DNA from: Xylocopilactobacillus apis
GTDB taxonomy: Bacteria; Bacillota; Bacilli; Lactobacillales; Lactobacillaceae
Assembly (NCBI RefSeq): GCF_033095965.1
Contig: NZ_AP026801.1
Location: 496,001 to 560,000 of the forward strand
Direction: 5' to 3'
Length of the DNA: 64,000 nt
Shown: positions 44,415 to 53,827 of the stretch, piece after piece
Layout: each line of letters opens with the position of its first letter
Position numbering within the stretch: position 1 is the stretch's first letter
Translations under genes and position numbers: made by a program
Notes under the pieces: generated by a model
What the model saw: the letters and a program-made list of their open reading frames with translations, nothing else
Told to the model about the DNA's origin: nothing
Database searches by the model: none

Positions 44415-45191
44415 TTGCGAATTGCTCTAGCTCAAATCGATGTGAAATATGGCAATCCAGAAGAAAACCATAAAACAGTGCAAGCGGTTATCGAAAGAGC
44501 TGCTGCCAAAATGGCTGATGTGGTGGTGTTGCCAGAAATGTGGAATACGGGCTATGCCTTAAACAAATTAGATACTTTAGCAGATAAGGATGCATTGCAG
44601 ACAAAAAAGTTGTTAAGTAGGTTATCTTTAGAGTTAAAAATAAATATCGTCGGTGGTTCAGTAGCCATTGAACGTGACCAAAAGTTTTATAACGAAATGT
44701 TATCTTTCAATCGAGAAGGAAAACTCATGAGTTCATATGACAAAGTCCATCGGTTTGGCTTAATGAGAGAAGATCGTTATATTACAGCCGGCTCAACTGA
44801 AAATTTATTTTCCATTGATGAAGTGTCAGCTATGGGAGTAATTTGCTATGATATTCGCTTTCCTGAATGGCTTCGAAAACAAGCAGCTAAGGGACCAGAA
44901 ATAATTTTTGTTAGTGCTGAGTGGCCAAGCGCACGAATCACTCAATGGCAGTTGTTATTACAAGCGCGGGCGATTGAAAATCAAGCCTACGTAATAGCAG
45001 TTAATCGAGTAGGAAACGATCCTGACAATGCATTTGGCGGAGATTCAATGGTGATTAATCCTTTAGGCCAAATTATTTCTAAAGCAGATGATAGGCCAAC
45101 ATTAATGATTACAGAAATTGATTTATCAGAAGTCAAAAAAGTACGTGGTCAAATTCCTGTGTTTAAAGATCGAAGAACAGAATTATATTAA
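44415..45191 (+). CDS. Carbon-nitrogen hydrolase, omega-amidase-like
   Basis: About 258 residues from TTG 44415, eight bases after AGGAGG. The nitrilase catalytic triad is seen: Glu in VVVLPEMWNTGYAL (about residue 41), Lys in SSYDKVHRFGLM, and Cys in GVICYDIRFPEWLRKQA (about residue 144). The sequence is nearer the YafV/NIT2 omega-amidases than the N-carbamoyl enzymes. It is followed 18 bases later by an aminotransferase gene. The two enzymes would form the transaminase/omega-amidase route that deaminates glutamine or salvages methionine alpha-keto acid. Cytoplasmic, no signal peptide. Confidence 0.88.
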   Translation: MRIALAQIDVKYGNPEENHKTVQAVIERAAAKMADVVVLPEMWNTGYALNKLDTLADKDALQTKKLLSRLSLELKINIVGGSVAIERDQKFYNEMLSFNREGKLMSSYDKVHRFGLMREDRYITAGSTENLFSIDEVSAMGVICYDIRFPEWLRKQAAKGPEIIFVSAEWPSARITQWQLLLQARAIENQAYVIAVNRVGNDPDNAFGGDSMVINPLGQIISKADDRPTLMITEIDLSEVKKVRGQIPVFKDRRTELY

Positions 45192-45209
45192 AAAAGGTGG
45201 TGTTAAAAA

Positions 45210-46379
45210 TTGAATTTTCCAGAATCTAAAGTTTTACAGAATTTACCAAAACAGTTTTTTGCTAGTTTGGTTCAAAAAGTTAATGCTAAAGTTGCAAGTG
45301 GAGCCGACGTAATTAATTTGGGTCAAGGGAATCCTGATCAGCCAACGCCTCAATTTATTATTGATGCACTTTCAAAGGCGGCTAATGATCCAGCAACTCA
45401 TAAGTATGCCCAATTTCGAGGGCAGCCAAATTTTAAGCAGGCTTGCTCTGATTTTTATGAACGGGAATACGGAGTTAAATTAGATCCTGAAAAAGAAATT
45501 GCGGTTTTAGGTGGATCAAAAATTGGCCTAGTTGAACTGCCATTTGCTTTGATGAATCCGGGAGAAACAATTTTAATGCCTGATCCGGGCTATCCTGATT
45601 ATTTTTCAGGTGTGGCGTTAGCAAAAGTTAAACTAGAAACTTTTCCTTTATTAGAAGAAAATGATTTTTTGCCGGATTATTCGAAAATAGATCCAGCGAC
45701 AGCTGATAATGCTAAGCTATTGTATTTAAATTATCCAAATAATCCAACAGGTGCTGTAGCAACATCGGAATTTTATGAAGAAACTGTAGATTATGCTAAA
45801 AAACACGAGATCGGGATTGTTAGTGATTTTGCATATGGTGCAATTGGTTTTGATGGGAAAAAGCCAATCAGTTTTTTGCAGACAGCTGGCGCAAAAGACG
45901 TTGGAATTGAATTTTACTCTTTTTCAAAAACGTATAATATGGCCGGATGGAGATTAGCTTTTGCGGCAGGAAATGCTGATATGATTGAAGCAATTAATTT
46001 AATTCAGGATCATCTATTTGTCAGTGTTTTTCCAGCAATTCAAGAAGCAGGGATTGCGGCTTTAAATAGTGATCAAAAAGCAGCACATGAAATTAGTGAT
46101 CGATATGAGTCTCGACGAAATGCACTATTGAAGGCTGCTGCAAAGATTAATTGGCCAGCTTATAAGGCTGGAGGAACTTTTTATACTTTAATGAAAGTTC
46201 CTGCCGGATATACTAGTGAACAGTTTTCTGACTTGTTATTAGAGAAAGCTAACGTAGCAGTTGCTGCATGTAACGGCTTTGGTGCGACTGGCGAAGGTTA
46301 TGTTAGAATTGGGCTTTTGGTTTCAGAAGAGCGATTGACAGAAGCAGTTGAACGTGTCGGTAAGCTAAATCTTTTTTGA
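45210..46379 (+). CDS. PLP-dependent aminotransferase, class I
   Basis: A 389-residue fold type I aminotransferase starting TTG behind AAGGTGG. The PLP Lys is in YSFSKTYNMAGWRLAFAAGN (about residue 234). Substrate/cofactor blocks include NLGQGNPDQPTPQFI, LYLNYPNNPTGAVA and ISDRYESRRNALL. It resembles the YbdL/MtnE-like subgroup that transaminates glutamine, methionine or aromatic keto acids. Pairing with an omega-amidase-like gene supports a glutamine transaminase role. Its own substrate remains uncertain. Confidence 0.9.
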   Translation: MNFPESKVLQNLPKQFFASLVQKVNAKVASGADVINLGQGNPDQPTPQFIIDALSKAANDPATHKYAQFRGQPNFKQACSDFYEREYGVKLDPEKEIAVLGGSKIGLVELPFALMNPGETILMPDPGYPDYFSGVALAKVKLETFPLLEENDFLPDYSKIDPATADNAKLLYLNYPNNPTGAVATSEFYEETVDYAKKHEIGIVSDFAYGAIGFDGKKPISFLQTAGAKDVGIEFYSFSKTYNMAGWRLAFAAGNADMIEAINLIQDHLFVSVFPAIQEAGIAALNSDQKAAHEISDRYESRRNALLKAAAKINWPAYKAGGTFYTLMKVPAGYTSEQFSDLLLEKANVAVAACNGFGATGEGYVRIGLLVSEERLTEAVERVGKLNLF

Positions 46380-46565
46380 TGGTTGGAATTGTGGTATTAT
46401 TTTTAAATCTTAAAGCAATTAGGTGAATAATGATCACTATGTTGTAATCAAATAGGTTAGACTTGAGAAACAGTGTCATTTTTTGTTTACACAGCTAACT
46501 GATAGAAAAAGGAGAAAGGGGATCTTTCAAAGGGACGGATTTCTTTATTCTGATTTTTATAAATT

Positions 46566-47309
46566 TTATTCTTTCTGGTTATTTAGTTTGGCAATTTCTT
46601 TTTGAAGTTGTTTATTTTCCGCTTCAATTTCTTCAAGTTTCTGCATGATCTTACTAGCATTGTCATCATCATTATTTTGGGTGAAAAAAGTCGTAATGGC
46701 ACTTGTTATCGCCCCAATTAAACCAATTCCGACAAACATTAACATAATTGCAGCAAATCTTCCCACAGGTGTATGAGGGGAGATATCCCCATACCCGACC
46801 GTGGTTGCCGTAGCGATAGCCCACCAAAATGCGTTAGATAAAGATACATCCTCAGCTAATGAATAAAGAACTGACGAAATGATTAGAATTATGCCGCAGA
46901 TAATTAATAAATAAATCAAACCATTGGTTTTCAAAAACCTTTTCGCTGATTCTTGCAGTTTACCGGTTAATCCAATTAATCTTACAAAACGCAAAGCTTT
47001 AGTAAGACGCGCAAGTCTAAACAATCTAGTTAATCTAAACACTGAAAAAAGAGAATTAAATGGAATAATCGCTAGTAAATCAAAAATATTTTGTTTAAAA
47101 AATTTCCACTTATTCTGGGACATAAATAATCGTGTGAAGTAGTCGACTGCAAAAATCACAACAATTCCGTTATCGATATAAGTGTAAGGACTTATTTCAA
47201 TATTTATTAGTGATGAATAGTCCATAATTACCAATACAATTGAAATGACTGCTAAAAGAGCCATAAAAATTGTATACAATTTTGAAATTTGTTTACTGCT
47301 TTTAGGCAT
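46566..47309 (-). CDS. Voltage-gated-type potassium channel protein
   Basis: A 247-residue six-helix K+ channel. The S4-like segment FRLTRLFRLARLTKALRFVR carries Arg/Lys at every third to fourth residue, and the pore filter TATTVGYGDISPHT is intact in the sixth-helix region. A C-terminal coiled coil (IMQKLEEIEAENKQLQKEIAK) may hold the tetramer together. No RCK domain. It sits in the cytoplasmic membrane. It is a single-gene unit opposite to its neighbours. Gating properties cannot be told from the sequence. Confidence 0.92.
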   Translation of the reverse strand: MPKSSKQISKLYTIFMALLAVISIVLVIMDYSSLINIEISPYTYIDNGIVVIFAVDYFTRLFMSQNKWKFFKQNIFDLLAIIPFNSLFSVFRLTRLFRLARLTKALRFVRLIGLTGKLQESAKRFLKTNGLIYLLIICGIILIISSVLYSLAEDVSLSNAFWWAIATATTVGYGDISPHTPVGRFAAIMLMFVGIGLIGAITSAITTFFTQNNDDDNASKIMQKLEEIEAENKQLQKEIAKLNNQKE

Positions 47310-47744
47310 AAAAGCTCCTGATTCTAGTTTGATATTAAGACGATCAAATAGTGGTTATTTATAGTATAATCTTAATAACAAAAGATCATTTGTCTGTTTT
47401 ATTTACCGTAATTAAGCGACAATTATTTGCATTGATTACCAGTTTAATTTTGAATTTGAGATATTCAAATAGAAATTTTCACCAGTAAAATAAATTTGTC
47501 GCTTTCTTTAATTAATTACAAAACAATACTTCTTATGCTTTGGCGAATAATAAACATTTAATTTTTTTATTCATTTGAATACCAAAGGTGTATAACAGAC
47601 GTTATCTATATAATCCCCATTAAGATTCTATTTTTTATTATAAATCAATAAGCAGATTTATTTATCGACAAAAATGAATTGATCCAATAATTAGTATTTA
47701 CAAATTAAGTTTCTGCGAAAATCGCGAAAGGTACAGAATTCATT
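47310..47744. other. Gene-free stretch between K+ channel and GNAT genes
   Basis: About 435 very AT-rich bases. No coding frame, hairpin terminator or operator that I can support was found. A GAAAGG site precedes the acetyltransferase ATG. Confidence 0.4.
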
Positions 47745-48218
47745 ATGGAACATAAATATATTATTCAGTTACTCAGACAAGAAGAAGCAATTGAAATTGC
47801 TGATGAGTGGAAGTATTCATCTTTCTATTCATTTTACGATATGTCTGCTGACCCAGAAGATTATGAAGAAATAGTTACTCCTGAATTAAGAAAAAATAAT
47901 TATTTTGGAGTACACAAAAATGGTGACCTAATAGGTTTTTATACTGTTGAAAAATCAGGAGCTACCGCTGAAATCGGATTTGGGATGAGACCGGACTTGA
48001 CAGGAAAAGGAAACGGCACAGGTTTTGTGCAGGCTATTATCGAAGATGTTATAGATCATAATCCAGATCTTGTTAATCTGAAACTTGAAGTTGCATGTTT
48101 TAACAAGCGGGCAATTCACCTTTACGAAAAGTTAGGATTTAAAAAAATTAATCAGCATCTTCAAGTAACTAATGGATCAAAATATGATTTTTGGCTGATG
48201 GAGAAAATTTTAAAATAA
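47745..48218 (+). CDS. GNAT family N-acetyltransferase
   Basis: A 157-residue acetyltransferase. The acetyl-CoA binding core is seen as IGFGMRPDLTGKGNGTGFVQAI (motif A, R/QxxGxG/A with GKGNGTG) and the C-terminal NKRAIHLYEKLGFKKINQ. It is followed 13 bases later by a tyrosine phosphatase gene with a GGAG site, so the two may be cotranscribed. The acceptor is unknown. Confidence 0.9.
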   Translation: MEHKYIIQLLRQEEAIEIADEWKYSSFYSFYDMSADPEDYEEIVTPELRKNNYFGVHKNGDLIGFYTVEKSGATAEIGFGMRPDLTGKGNGTGFVQAIIEDVIDHNPDLVNLKLEVACFNKRAIHLYEKLGFKKINQHLQVTNGSKYDFWLMEKILK

Positions 48219-48231
48219 AAGGAGAATATTT

Positions 48232-49284
48232 TTGCAGATAAATTCAATCATAATTATCCGCTCTCAAAAAAAAATTAAGGGAAATCTGGGAGTCAATTAT
48301 AGTGGATTAGCTCAGATTAGTATCTATGATAATTCCGCAATGCAAACAGCAATTTATACTGGAAAAATCAATCTTCAAGAAGGCTCTTTTGAAATGAATG
48401 ATAGTTTCATTGAAATGAGAATCTTTGTAAAATTGACTCTAAAACAAGATATTTATCTTGGTTCTACGCGACATGTTCGATTAGACTCTCTTTATAATTT
48501 GCGAGATCTCGGTGGTTATCAAGGGAATAAAGGTTTTGTTAAATGGGGAGTACTTTATCGTAGTGATGCCTTAGATCATTTGAATAAAAATGACTTACTA
48601 TATCTGAAGCGACTGTCAGTTGATACTGTTGTTGATTTTCGTTCATCAGAAGAAATTGATCGAAATCCAGATTTAAATATCGGAGAACAGCATCATTATG
48701 CGATTGATCCTAAAGCTTTTGCAGCTGCTGAGGCAAGTAAAGTTCCTAATAATAAGAAACACGATCAAGAAAGGGTGCAGGATCTAGAGAAATTAAGTGA
48801 AACTTTAACTGGACGTCAGAAGTTAAAAGAAATGCAGTCTCAAATGATTGTTCAAATGCATGATATGGTTGTTAAACCGATTTCTCAAAAGGCCTATGCG
48901 TTATTTCTACAAGTGGTATTAAATTCAGATGGACCGCTTATTTTTCACTGCCAGGGAGGCAAAGATCGAACTGGCTGGGCAGCTGTAATCTTGTTAAGAT
49001 TGCTTGGAATTAACAAAGATACCATAATGCAGGATTATTTACTAACAAAGAAATATAACAAAGAACGAAATATTAAGAGAATGGCTAGCTATGAACAATA
49101 TACCGATAATGAACTGGTTCTAAATTATCTAAGATCTTTACAGTTATCCAAACCAGAGTATTTAGAATCTTCATTCAAAGCATTAGAGTCTTTGGGAACT
49201 TCAATTGAAGATTATGTAAAAAAATATCTCAGTTTTACAGCTGAAGAGATAAAAAGACTCCAAGATAAGTACCTTGAAAAATAA
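48232..49284 (+). CDS. Tyrosine-protein phosphatase, LipA-like
   Basis: A 350-residue protein starting TTG after AAAGGAG. The catalytic signature is HCQGGKDRTGWAAVILL with C240 and the CX5R Arg. The NLRDLGGYQGNKGFVKWGVLYRS block upstream is typical of the Listeria LipA/Mtb PtpB-type family. A C-terminal helical region (YLLTKKYNKERNIKRMAS) follows. The N-terminal 85 residues are strand-rich and unmatched. The family acts on phosphotyrosine and phosphoinositides; the bacterial substrate here is unknown. A nested terminator follows. Confidence 0.88.
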   Translation: MQINSIIIIRSQKKIKGNLGVNYSGLAQISIYDNSAMQTAIYTGKINLQEGSFEMNDSFIEMRIFVKLTLKQDIYLGSTRHVRLDSLYNLRDLGGYQGNKGFVKWGVLYRSDALDHLNKNDLLYLKRLSVDTVVDFRSSEEIDRNPDLNIGEQHHYAIDPKAFAAAEASKVPNNKKHDQERVQDLEKLSETLTGRQKLKEMQSQMIVQMHDMVVKPISQKAYALFLQVVLNSDGPLIFHCQGGKDRTGWAAVILLRLLGINKDTIMQDYLLTKKYNKERNIKRMASYEQYTDNELVLNYLRSLQLSKPEYLESSFKALESLGTSIEDYVKKYLSFTAEEIKRLQDKYLEK

Positions 49285-49299
49285 AAAAGTGATAATTTT

Positions 49300-49343
49300 T
49301 GATGCTATTTGTAAAATCGCTGATTTTGCAGGTAGCATTTTTA
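49300..49343 (+). terminator. Terminator after the tyrosine phosphatase
   Basis: Nested hairpin: ATGCTA (49302-49307) with TAGCAT (49333-49338), and AAAATC (49313-49318) with GATTTT (49322-49327), followed by T residues. Confidence 0.8.
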
Positions 49344-49718
49344 TTTTAGATTAAAAGCAATATTTTAATTCGTTTTTAATAAAATTATTTTCAAAATTTG
49401 CGAGTTGTGTCTTTAAATGTTTTAAAGATCATTGATAGATATAGGTCTAGGAAAGAGAAATAAAATTTCTCTTTTTTTATATAAAAAAACAAAAATTAAG
49501 AAATAAAGTTTCAAAAAATAAAAAGCAGTGCTATAATTTTGTACCTAGCAAGGCCAGTAATCAAAAACATAAAGTAGTTTAATGTTAAACAAAATGAAAA
49601 TTTGTTAATTAAATCTAGCGATAAATATGAAACTTTATTTCACTAAGACTACCATACTACATATTGGATTTATTATCTGATATTTAGAGAATCAAATTAG
49701 TTCAATAGGAGATTTATT
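49344..49718 (+). promoter_or_regulatory. Promoter region and leader of the first WxL gene
   Basis: Gene-free. A TGCTATAAT extended -10 element lies at 49529-49537 (TATAAT at 49532-49537) without a good -35 box. The leader from there to the start codon is about 180 bases, AT-rich. AGGAGA (49707-49712) precedes the start. Confidence 0.5.
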
Positions 49719-49721
49719 TTG

Positions 49722-52700
49722 ATGATTATAGAAAATCTAATTTCTGTTTTTAAAAATAAAAAAATGCCACAATTAATATTTTTTTTATTTTTAGAAATTC
49801 TCTTTTTTTCAACGATTTCTGAAGTTAATGCAGAAGTTCAGATAGATGATCCTGCTATTAATTCAGCTCATTTACTTACTTACCCCAACGAAGGAAATGA
49901 TAGTAACCTTAATGAAGGAATTTATGAGCCTTTTTATGGGAAAACAGTTTTCGACGATACTGCAGCAGCAAATAGTGCAACTGACGATCCTCGTGAACAG
50001 TATGATACCCCAGATCCCGACGATCCGACCAATATTGCTAAATTTAGGGTAAAAACACATTCTGAAACTAATGACCAAATTAAGCAACGCTTAATTGATG
50101 GAGATGTTTATGGTCAAATTCAAAGGTATAAATCAGAAGGAGAAACCGCTTATGTTTCAACGCCTAATGAACTTTTAAATGCTCTTTGGGGAAGGAAAGG
50201 AGCTTATAAGTCAAGTGATGCTTATCCAACATTTGGGCCTAATGCCTCGGGAGCAGTTGCTCAAGTTAACATTACTCATATTGTTTTAACTAAAGATATA
50301 GTTTTTACATATGGTACTACAGTGAATGGATATCAGAGTTTTACAAATCTTGTTGGTTTAACAGGTAATTATATTCCTAACAGAAATATTGTAATTGATG
50401 GAATTGATCCTCGAGACCCTACAAAAACTAAACACACTTTGGATTTTAATGGAGCATACAATGCGGCTCGAATTGATTTAAATAGTAATTATTTTAAATC
50501 TAAATTTGTATTTAACAATGTTAATCTACAAGGGACAGACTATTTTGGGATCGGTTCTGCAGTAAATAATACTATTAATAAAACTGTTATATACCGAAAT
50601 GTAAAATATCGTGGTTCCCAGTTAGCAGCATCTTATTATACAGATATTGTTTTTACTGGTTACAACGATATTCAGCCATCAATTTCATACCAAACTTTGC
50701 AGCCAGTAAGTAGCGGTGCATCAGACAGCAAAGGTCCAATATATGATGATGCTAAACCTGGAAAAACAACTTACGCTTACGGTCATTTGCCAAGTAATGC
50801 TCCGGCTGGATCTACAGCTACATATTACTGTCAGCAAATTATGGAAAGTTATAATGTAACTTTTGCTTATAACACCAAATTTGATAGTTTTACTCCAACG
50901 GATAGTTCCTTTGTCTTAGGGTATTACCTCAGTAATGGAAAACCTTGTAACATTAATGTTATGGATCATGCAGAGGTCAACGCCTCATCAACTAATCAAG
51001 GCTCAGTAATGGAGTACGCGTATAGTGCAACAATTCAGTTATGGAGTGGTGAACTAGAGGTTCATCCACATGCAGTATTAAATATTAATGCCTATGAGTT
51101 TCAAAATACTGCACCTAATGGTGATACTAACACTAATAACACCACACATAATCCGAATTATACACGTGATCTAATTAATTTAACGCCACAAGGAGGTTTT
51201 AATCCAAATATAAAAATTGACGACTATGCGACCCTTAATGGCAACCAAAGTGGACCAATTGCCTCTGCTGGCTTAAGTAATGGAGCAGTGGGCTTAGGTG
51301 CAGGCGCTTCAATAGATGTTGGTAAATGGGGAAAGTTTAATATTAAATCAGTAAATGCTGGTATGACGACGCGTCCTGTATTATATATGGCTAACAGTGC
51401 AAAGGTGAATGTTTCACAGCCGGGAACATTTGATTTACAGGGAGATGGTGATTATAAAGGAGTTCGATCACTAATACAGCTTGGAAGTAGTGCAACATTT
51501 CAATTTAATCGAGCTCGAATGGTTAACATCCAGTACAATGGTGTTCAGCCTAATACAAAGTTAATAACGATGAATCCAGGACAGATGGATGTCCAGAATA
51601 TGGATGTTTATGCTTGGAATCGAGGCAATACTGCCGCAAATGGTACTCATCCAGATGCTTACGATAACGTTGAAGGAAAAGATTATTTATGGCAGTCAAT
51701 ATTTAATTTTGCTGCTAACTACAATAGTTCAGGTTTTTTAAATATTGATCCAACCGCTTCTTCTCTTTTTCCAACAGATATTGAAGATATACGTACTAAT
51801 TACAATACTAATAATTTTCAGCGAGTGATGTTTCATTATATTCCAACAGTTTACGTTAAATTCACTTCACAGCCGGTCGATGATCCAAGTGATGTCAATT
51901 CTTATACAATTAGTGGTAATACTTTTACTGATGATATTACTGATCCTAACGCTGATTATGTTCCTTTAGCCAATGCCTACGTTCGATTAAACGGAAGGGT
52001 TCAAAATTCAGTCCTTGGATTGGATCAGCCTTTTCTAAATGAAATTAGCTCTGATTCTAAATGGAGTGATTTATCAGGTTCAGGGATTGACATAAAGTCT
52101 AATTTTAGTGCAATTAGTGATTCAAGTGGAAATTTCATAGTTCAACTTCCTAAAGATGCTTCAACAAATTATCAAAAAACGTTTATGGCAAGTGACTTAA
52201 ACGATCAAACGAATACTAAGCCAAATGAAAACGGAAGAATCCAGGCATTTGCTTTTAAAGCTGGTAACTATAATACTGCAAGTATTGCTGTTAATGATCA
52301 GATACCGCCAAAAGCACAAGCTGCACCTTTAAGATATACGGTTGTTGGTAGAACAATACCCGATCCGAAATATTTTATTGATTTAACGAGTATTACAGAT
52401 CTTGATCCAAATACAAATTCTAATTCTTTTACCGTATTGACTGATTACACTTTTAAGTTTAATTCTCAAAACGAAGTAACGAATGACGCATTTTGGCAAA
52501 CCCCGGGAGCTAATAAAACTGTTTTAGTTGATGTTTCAGATCCATCTGGTAATATAACTACCGTCTCAGCTCATGTAACTATTTCGGCAGCACCTGTTTT
52601 TATCGAAATCAGTAAGCCTAAAGCAATTGTTAAGATTCCTGACAATTCATCTTCTTGGACAAATGCTCAATGGCAGCAGTGGATAACTATAAACAACCCT

Positions 52701-53330
52701 AATTCAGTAAAAGCACTTAAAATAAATGATGATGGTAGTACTAATGATATAAGTAGTTCAATGACGAACGATGCAAATTTGCATTCTGGCTTAAATACAG
52801 TTCAATACAAAGTTTCAACCGGAGATGTTGCTCCAGCACCAACTGAAGTAACTGAAGCAGCAAGTATAGAGCTTAGAAGTGATACAGTAGAATTAAAGCT
52901 TCCAAGTGATGCAAGTGGAACAAAATCAATTGATTTTGGTCGATTTGGTTCTTATAATACAGGTTATTTAACGCCAAAAGAAACTAATACGTACCCAGTT
53001 AATGTAATCGATGACAGAGTAGATAAAGATCATGATTGGCAATTATCAATTAACTCAACTCAGTTCTCATCAACTAGTTCAGTTATACCAGTGGAAAGTC
53101 TCGATTTAGGACTCTTGGATAGTAGTACGAATACATTTAGTAGTATTGTTCAAACAGATTCTATAATTACAACTGGACAGACCAACAAAAATTTAGATTT
53201 GATGACAGGAGCTGGATTTCTTAATTCAGACCTAAAGTTAACTGTCAATCGTCCTTATGTTGATAGTAAGATAAGCAGTGGTAAGTACAACGCTAAGTTA
53301 ACCTGGACATTAATTAAAGAAGTTCCATAA
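49722..53330 (+). CDS. Giant WxL-domain surface protein 1
   Basis: About 1,200 residues, secreted and probably wall-bound through its C-terminus. The TTG three bases upstream of ATG 49722 would serve equally well with the AGGAGA site. A signal peptide ends at EVNA (about residue 39). Next comes a conserved block (DDPREQYDTPDPDDPTNIAK), a long Asn/Thr/Gly-rich region (about residues 180-680) with the look of a right-handed beta-helix, Ig-like segments (VDVSDPSGNITTVSAHVTIS), and a C-terminal WxL domain. The WxL hallmarks are DWQLSI and the final KLTWTLIKEVP. The protein is a close paralogue of the next gene. A carbohydrate-binding or adhesive role is the usual inference for this family. Confidence 0.9.
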   Translation: MIIENLISVFKNKKMPQLIFFLFLEILFFSTISEVNAEVQIDDPAINSAHLLTYPNEGNDSNLNEGIYEPFYGKTVFDDTAAANSATDDPREQYDTPDPDDPTNIAKFRVKTHSETNDQIKQRLIDGDVYGQIQRYKSEGETAYVSTPNELLNALWGRKGAYKSSDAYPTFGPNASGAVAQVNITHIVLTKDIVFTYGTTVNGYQSFTNLVGLTGNYIPNRNIVIDGIDPRDPTKTKHTLDFNGAYNAARIDLNSNYFKSKFVFNNVNLQGTDYFGIGSAVNNTINKTVIYRNVKYRGSQLAASYYTDIVFTGYNDIQPSISYQTLQPVSSGASDSKGPIYDDAKPGKTTYAYGHLPSNAPAGSTATYYCQQIMESYNVTFAYNTKFDSFTPTDSSFVLGYYLSNGKPCNINVMDHAEVNASSTNQGSVMEYAYSATIQLWSGELEVHPHAVLNINAYEFQNTAPNGDTNTNNTTHNPNYTRDLINLTPQGGFNPNIKIDDYATLNGNQSGPIASAGLSNGAVGLGAGASIDVGKWGKFNIKSVNAGMTTRPVLYMANSAKVNVSQPGTFDLQGDGDYKGVRSLIQLGSSATFQFNRARMVNIQYNGVQPNTKLITMNPGQMDVQNMDVYAWNRGNTAANGTHPDAYDNVEGKDYLWQSIFNFAANYNSSGFLNIDPTASSLFPTDIEDIRTNYNTNNFQRVMFHYIPTVYVKFTSQPVDDPSDVNSYTISGNTFTDDITDPNADYVPLANAYVRLNGRVQNSVLGLDQPFLNEISSDSKWSDLSGSGIDIKSNFSAISDSSGNFIVQLPKDASTNYQKTFMASDLNDQTNTKPNENGRIQAFAFKAGNYNTASIAVNDQIPPKAQAAPLRYTVVGRTIPDPKYFIDLTSITDLDPNTNSNSFTVLTDYTFKFNSQNEVTNDAFWQTPGANKTVLVDVSDPSGNITTVSAHVTISAAPVFIEISKPKAIVKIPDNSSSWTNAQWQQWITINNPNSVKALKINDDGSTNDISSSMTNDANLHSGLNTVQYKVSTGDVAPAPTEVTEAASIELRSDTVELKLPSDASGTKSIDFGRFGSYNTGYLTPKETNTYPVNVIDDRVDKDHDWQLSINSTQFSSTSSVIPVESLDLGLLDSSTNTFSSIVQTDSIITTGQTNKNLDLMTGAGFLNSDLKLTVNRPYVDSKISSGKYNAKLTWTLIKEVP

Positions 53331-53335
53331 AGTAG

Positions 53336-53379
53336 AATAAACACGAATCTTTCAACAAAAAGACTAGTGTTTATTTTTA
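53336..53379 (+). terminator. Terminator after WxL gene 1
   Basis: AATAAACAC (53336-53344) pairs exactly with GTGTTTATT (53367-53375), with an inner TCTTT/AAAGA helix and T residues after, six bases beyond the stop. Confidence 0.75.
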
Positions 53380-53824
53380 TATTTAAATCAAATAGATAAC
53401 TGATCATTATTTAAAATTAAATTATAAACTAAATATATGAATAAGGATAATTAAGTGCTAAAAGTAAAACAAAATATTTTAATGCTAATTACTACAAAAT
53501 CATAATCATTTTTTTAAAAAAAAATTATAAAAAATGAAACACGATTTGCGGCAAGTCTTAAAAAAGCTTGATACATAAAGCTTTCTTAAGACTTTTTTAA
53601 AATTTACATTTTTTTAATTTTTAAAATGATTATTATCAAAAAATGATAAAACTTATGCCAACCATTGGTTCTTAGTGATATCATTAAGATATATAAAGTC
53701 ATGCTAGAGAGTTTTTATTGTATTGTTTATTAGTGACATTAGTTCAAGTAGTAAATTTTATATATTTCTTAATGATTGTTTATCTAGTAGTTAATTAATT
53801 TAAATAAGTTATGGGAGATGTAAA
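53380..53824 (+). other. Spacer between WxL genes with an orphan terminator-like hairpin
   Basis: A gene-free stretch of about 445 bases. A strong hairpin at 53553-53598 (AAGTCTTAA with TTAAGACTT, inner AAAGCTT/AAGCTTT, then T run) lies about 175 bases after the first gene's own terminator. It belongs to no gene, so it may end a small RNA or stop readthrough. The leader of the second gene follows; GGGAGA (53813-53818) is its ribosome binding site. Confidence 0.45.
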
Positions 53825-53827
53825 TTG

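Noticed and set aside
46380-46565. Possible small RNA or gene between the aminotransferase and K+ channel genes
   Set aside because: AGGAGA and GGGGATC motifs are present but no frame, hairpin or promoter pattern supports a gene.
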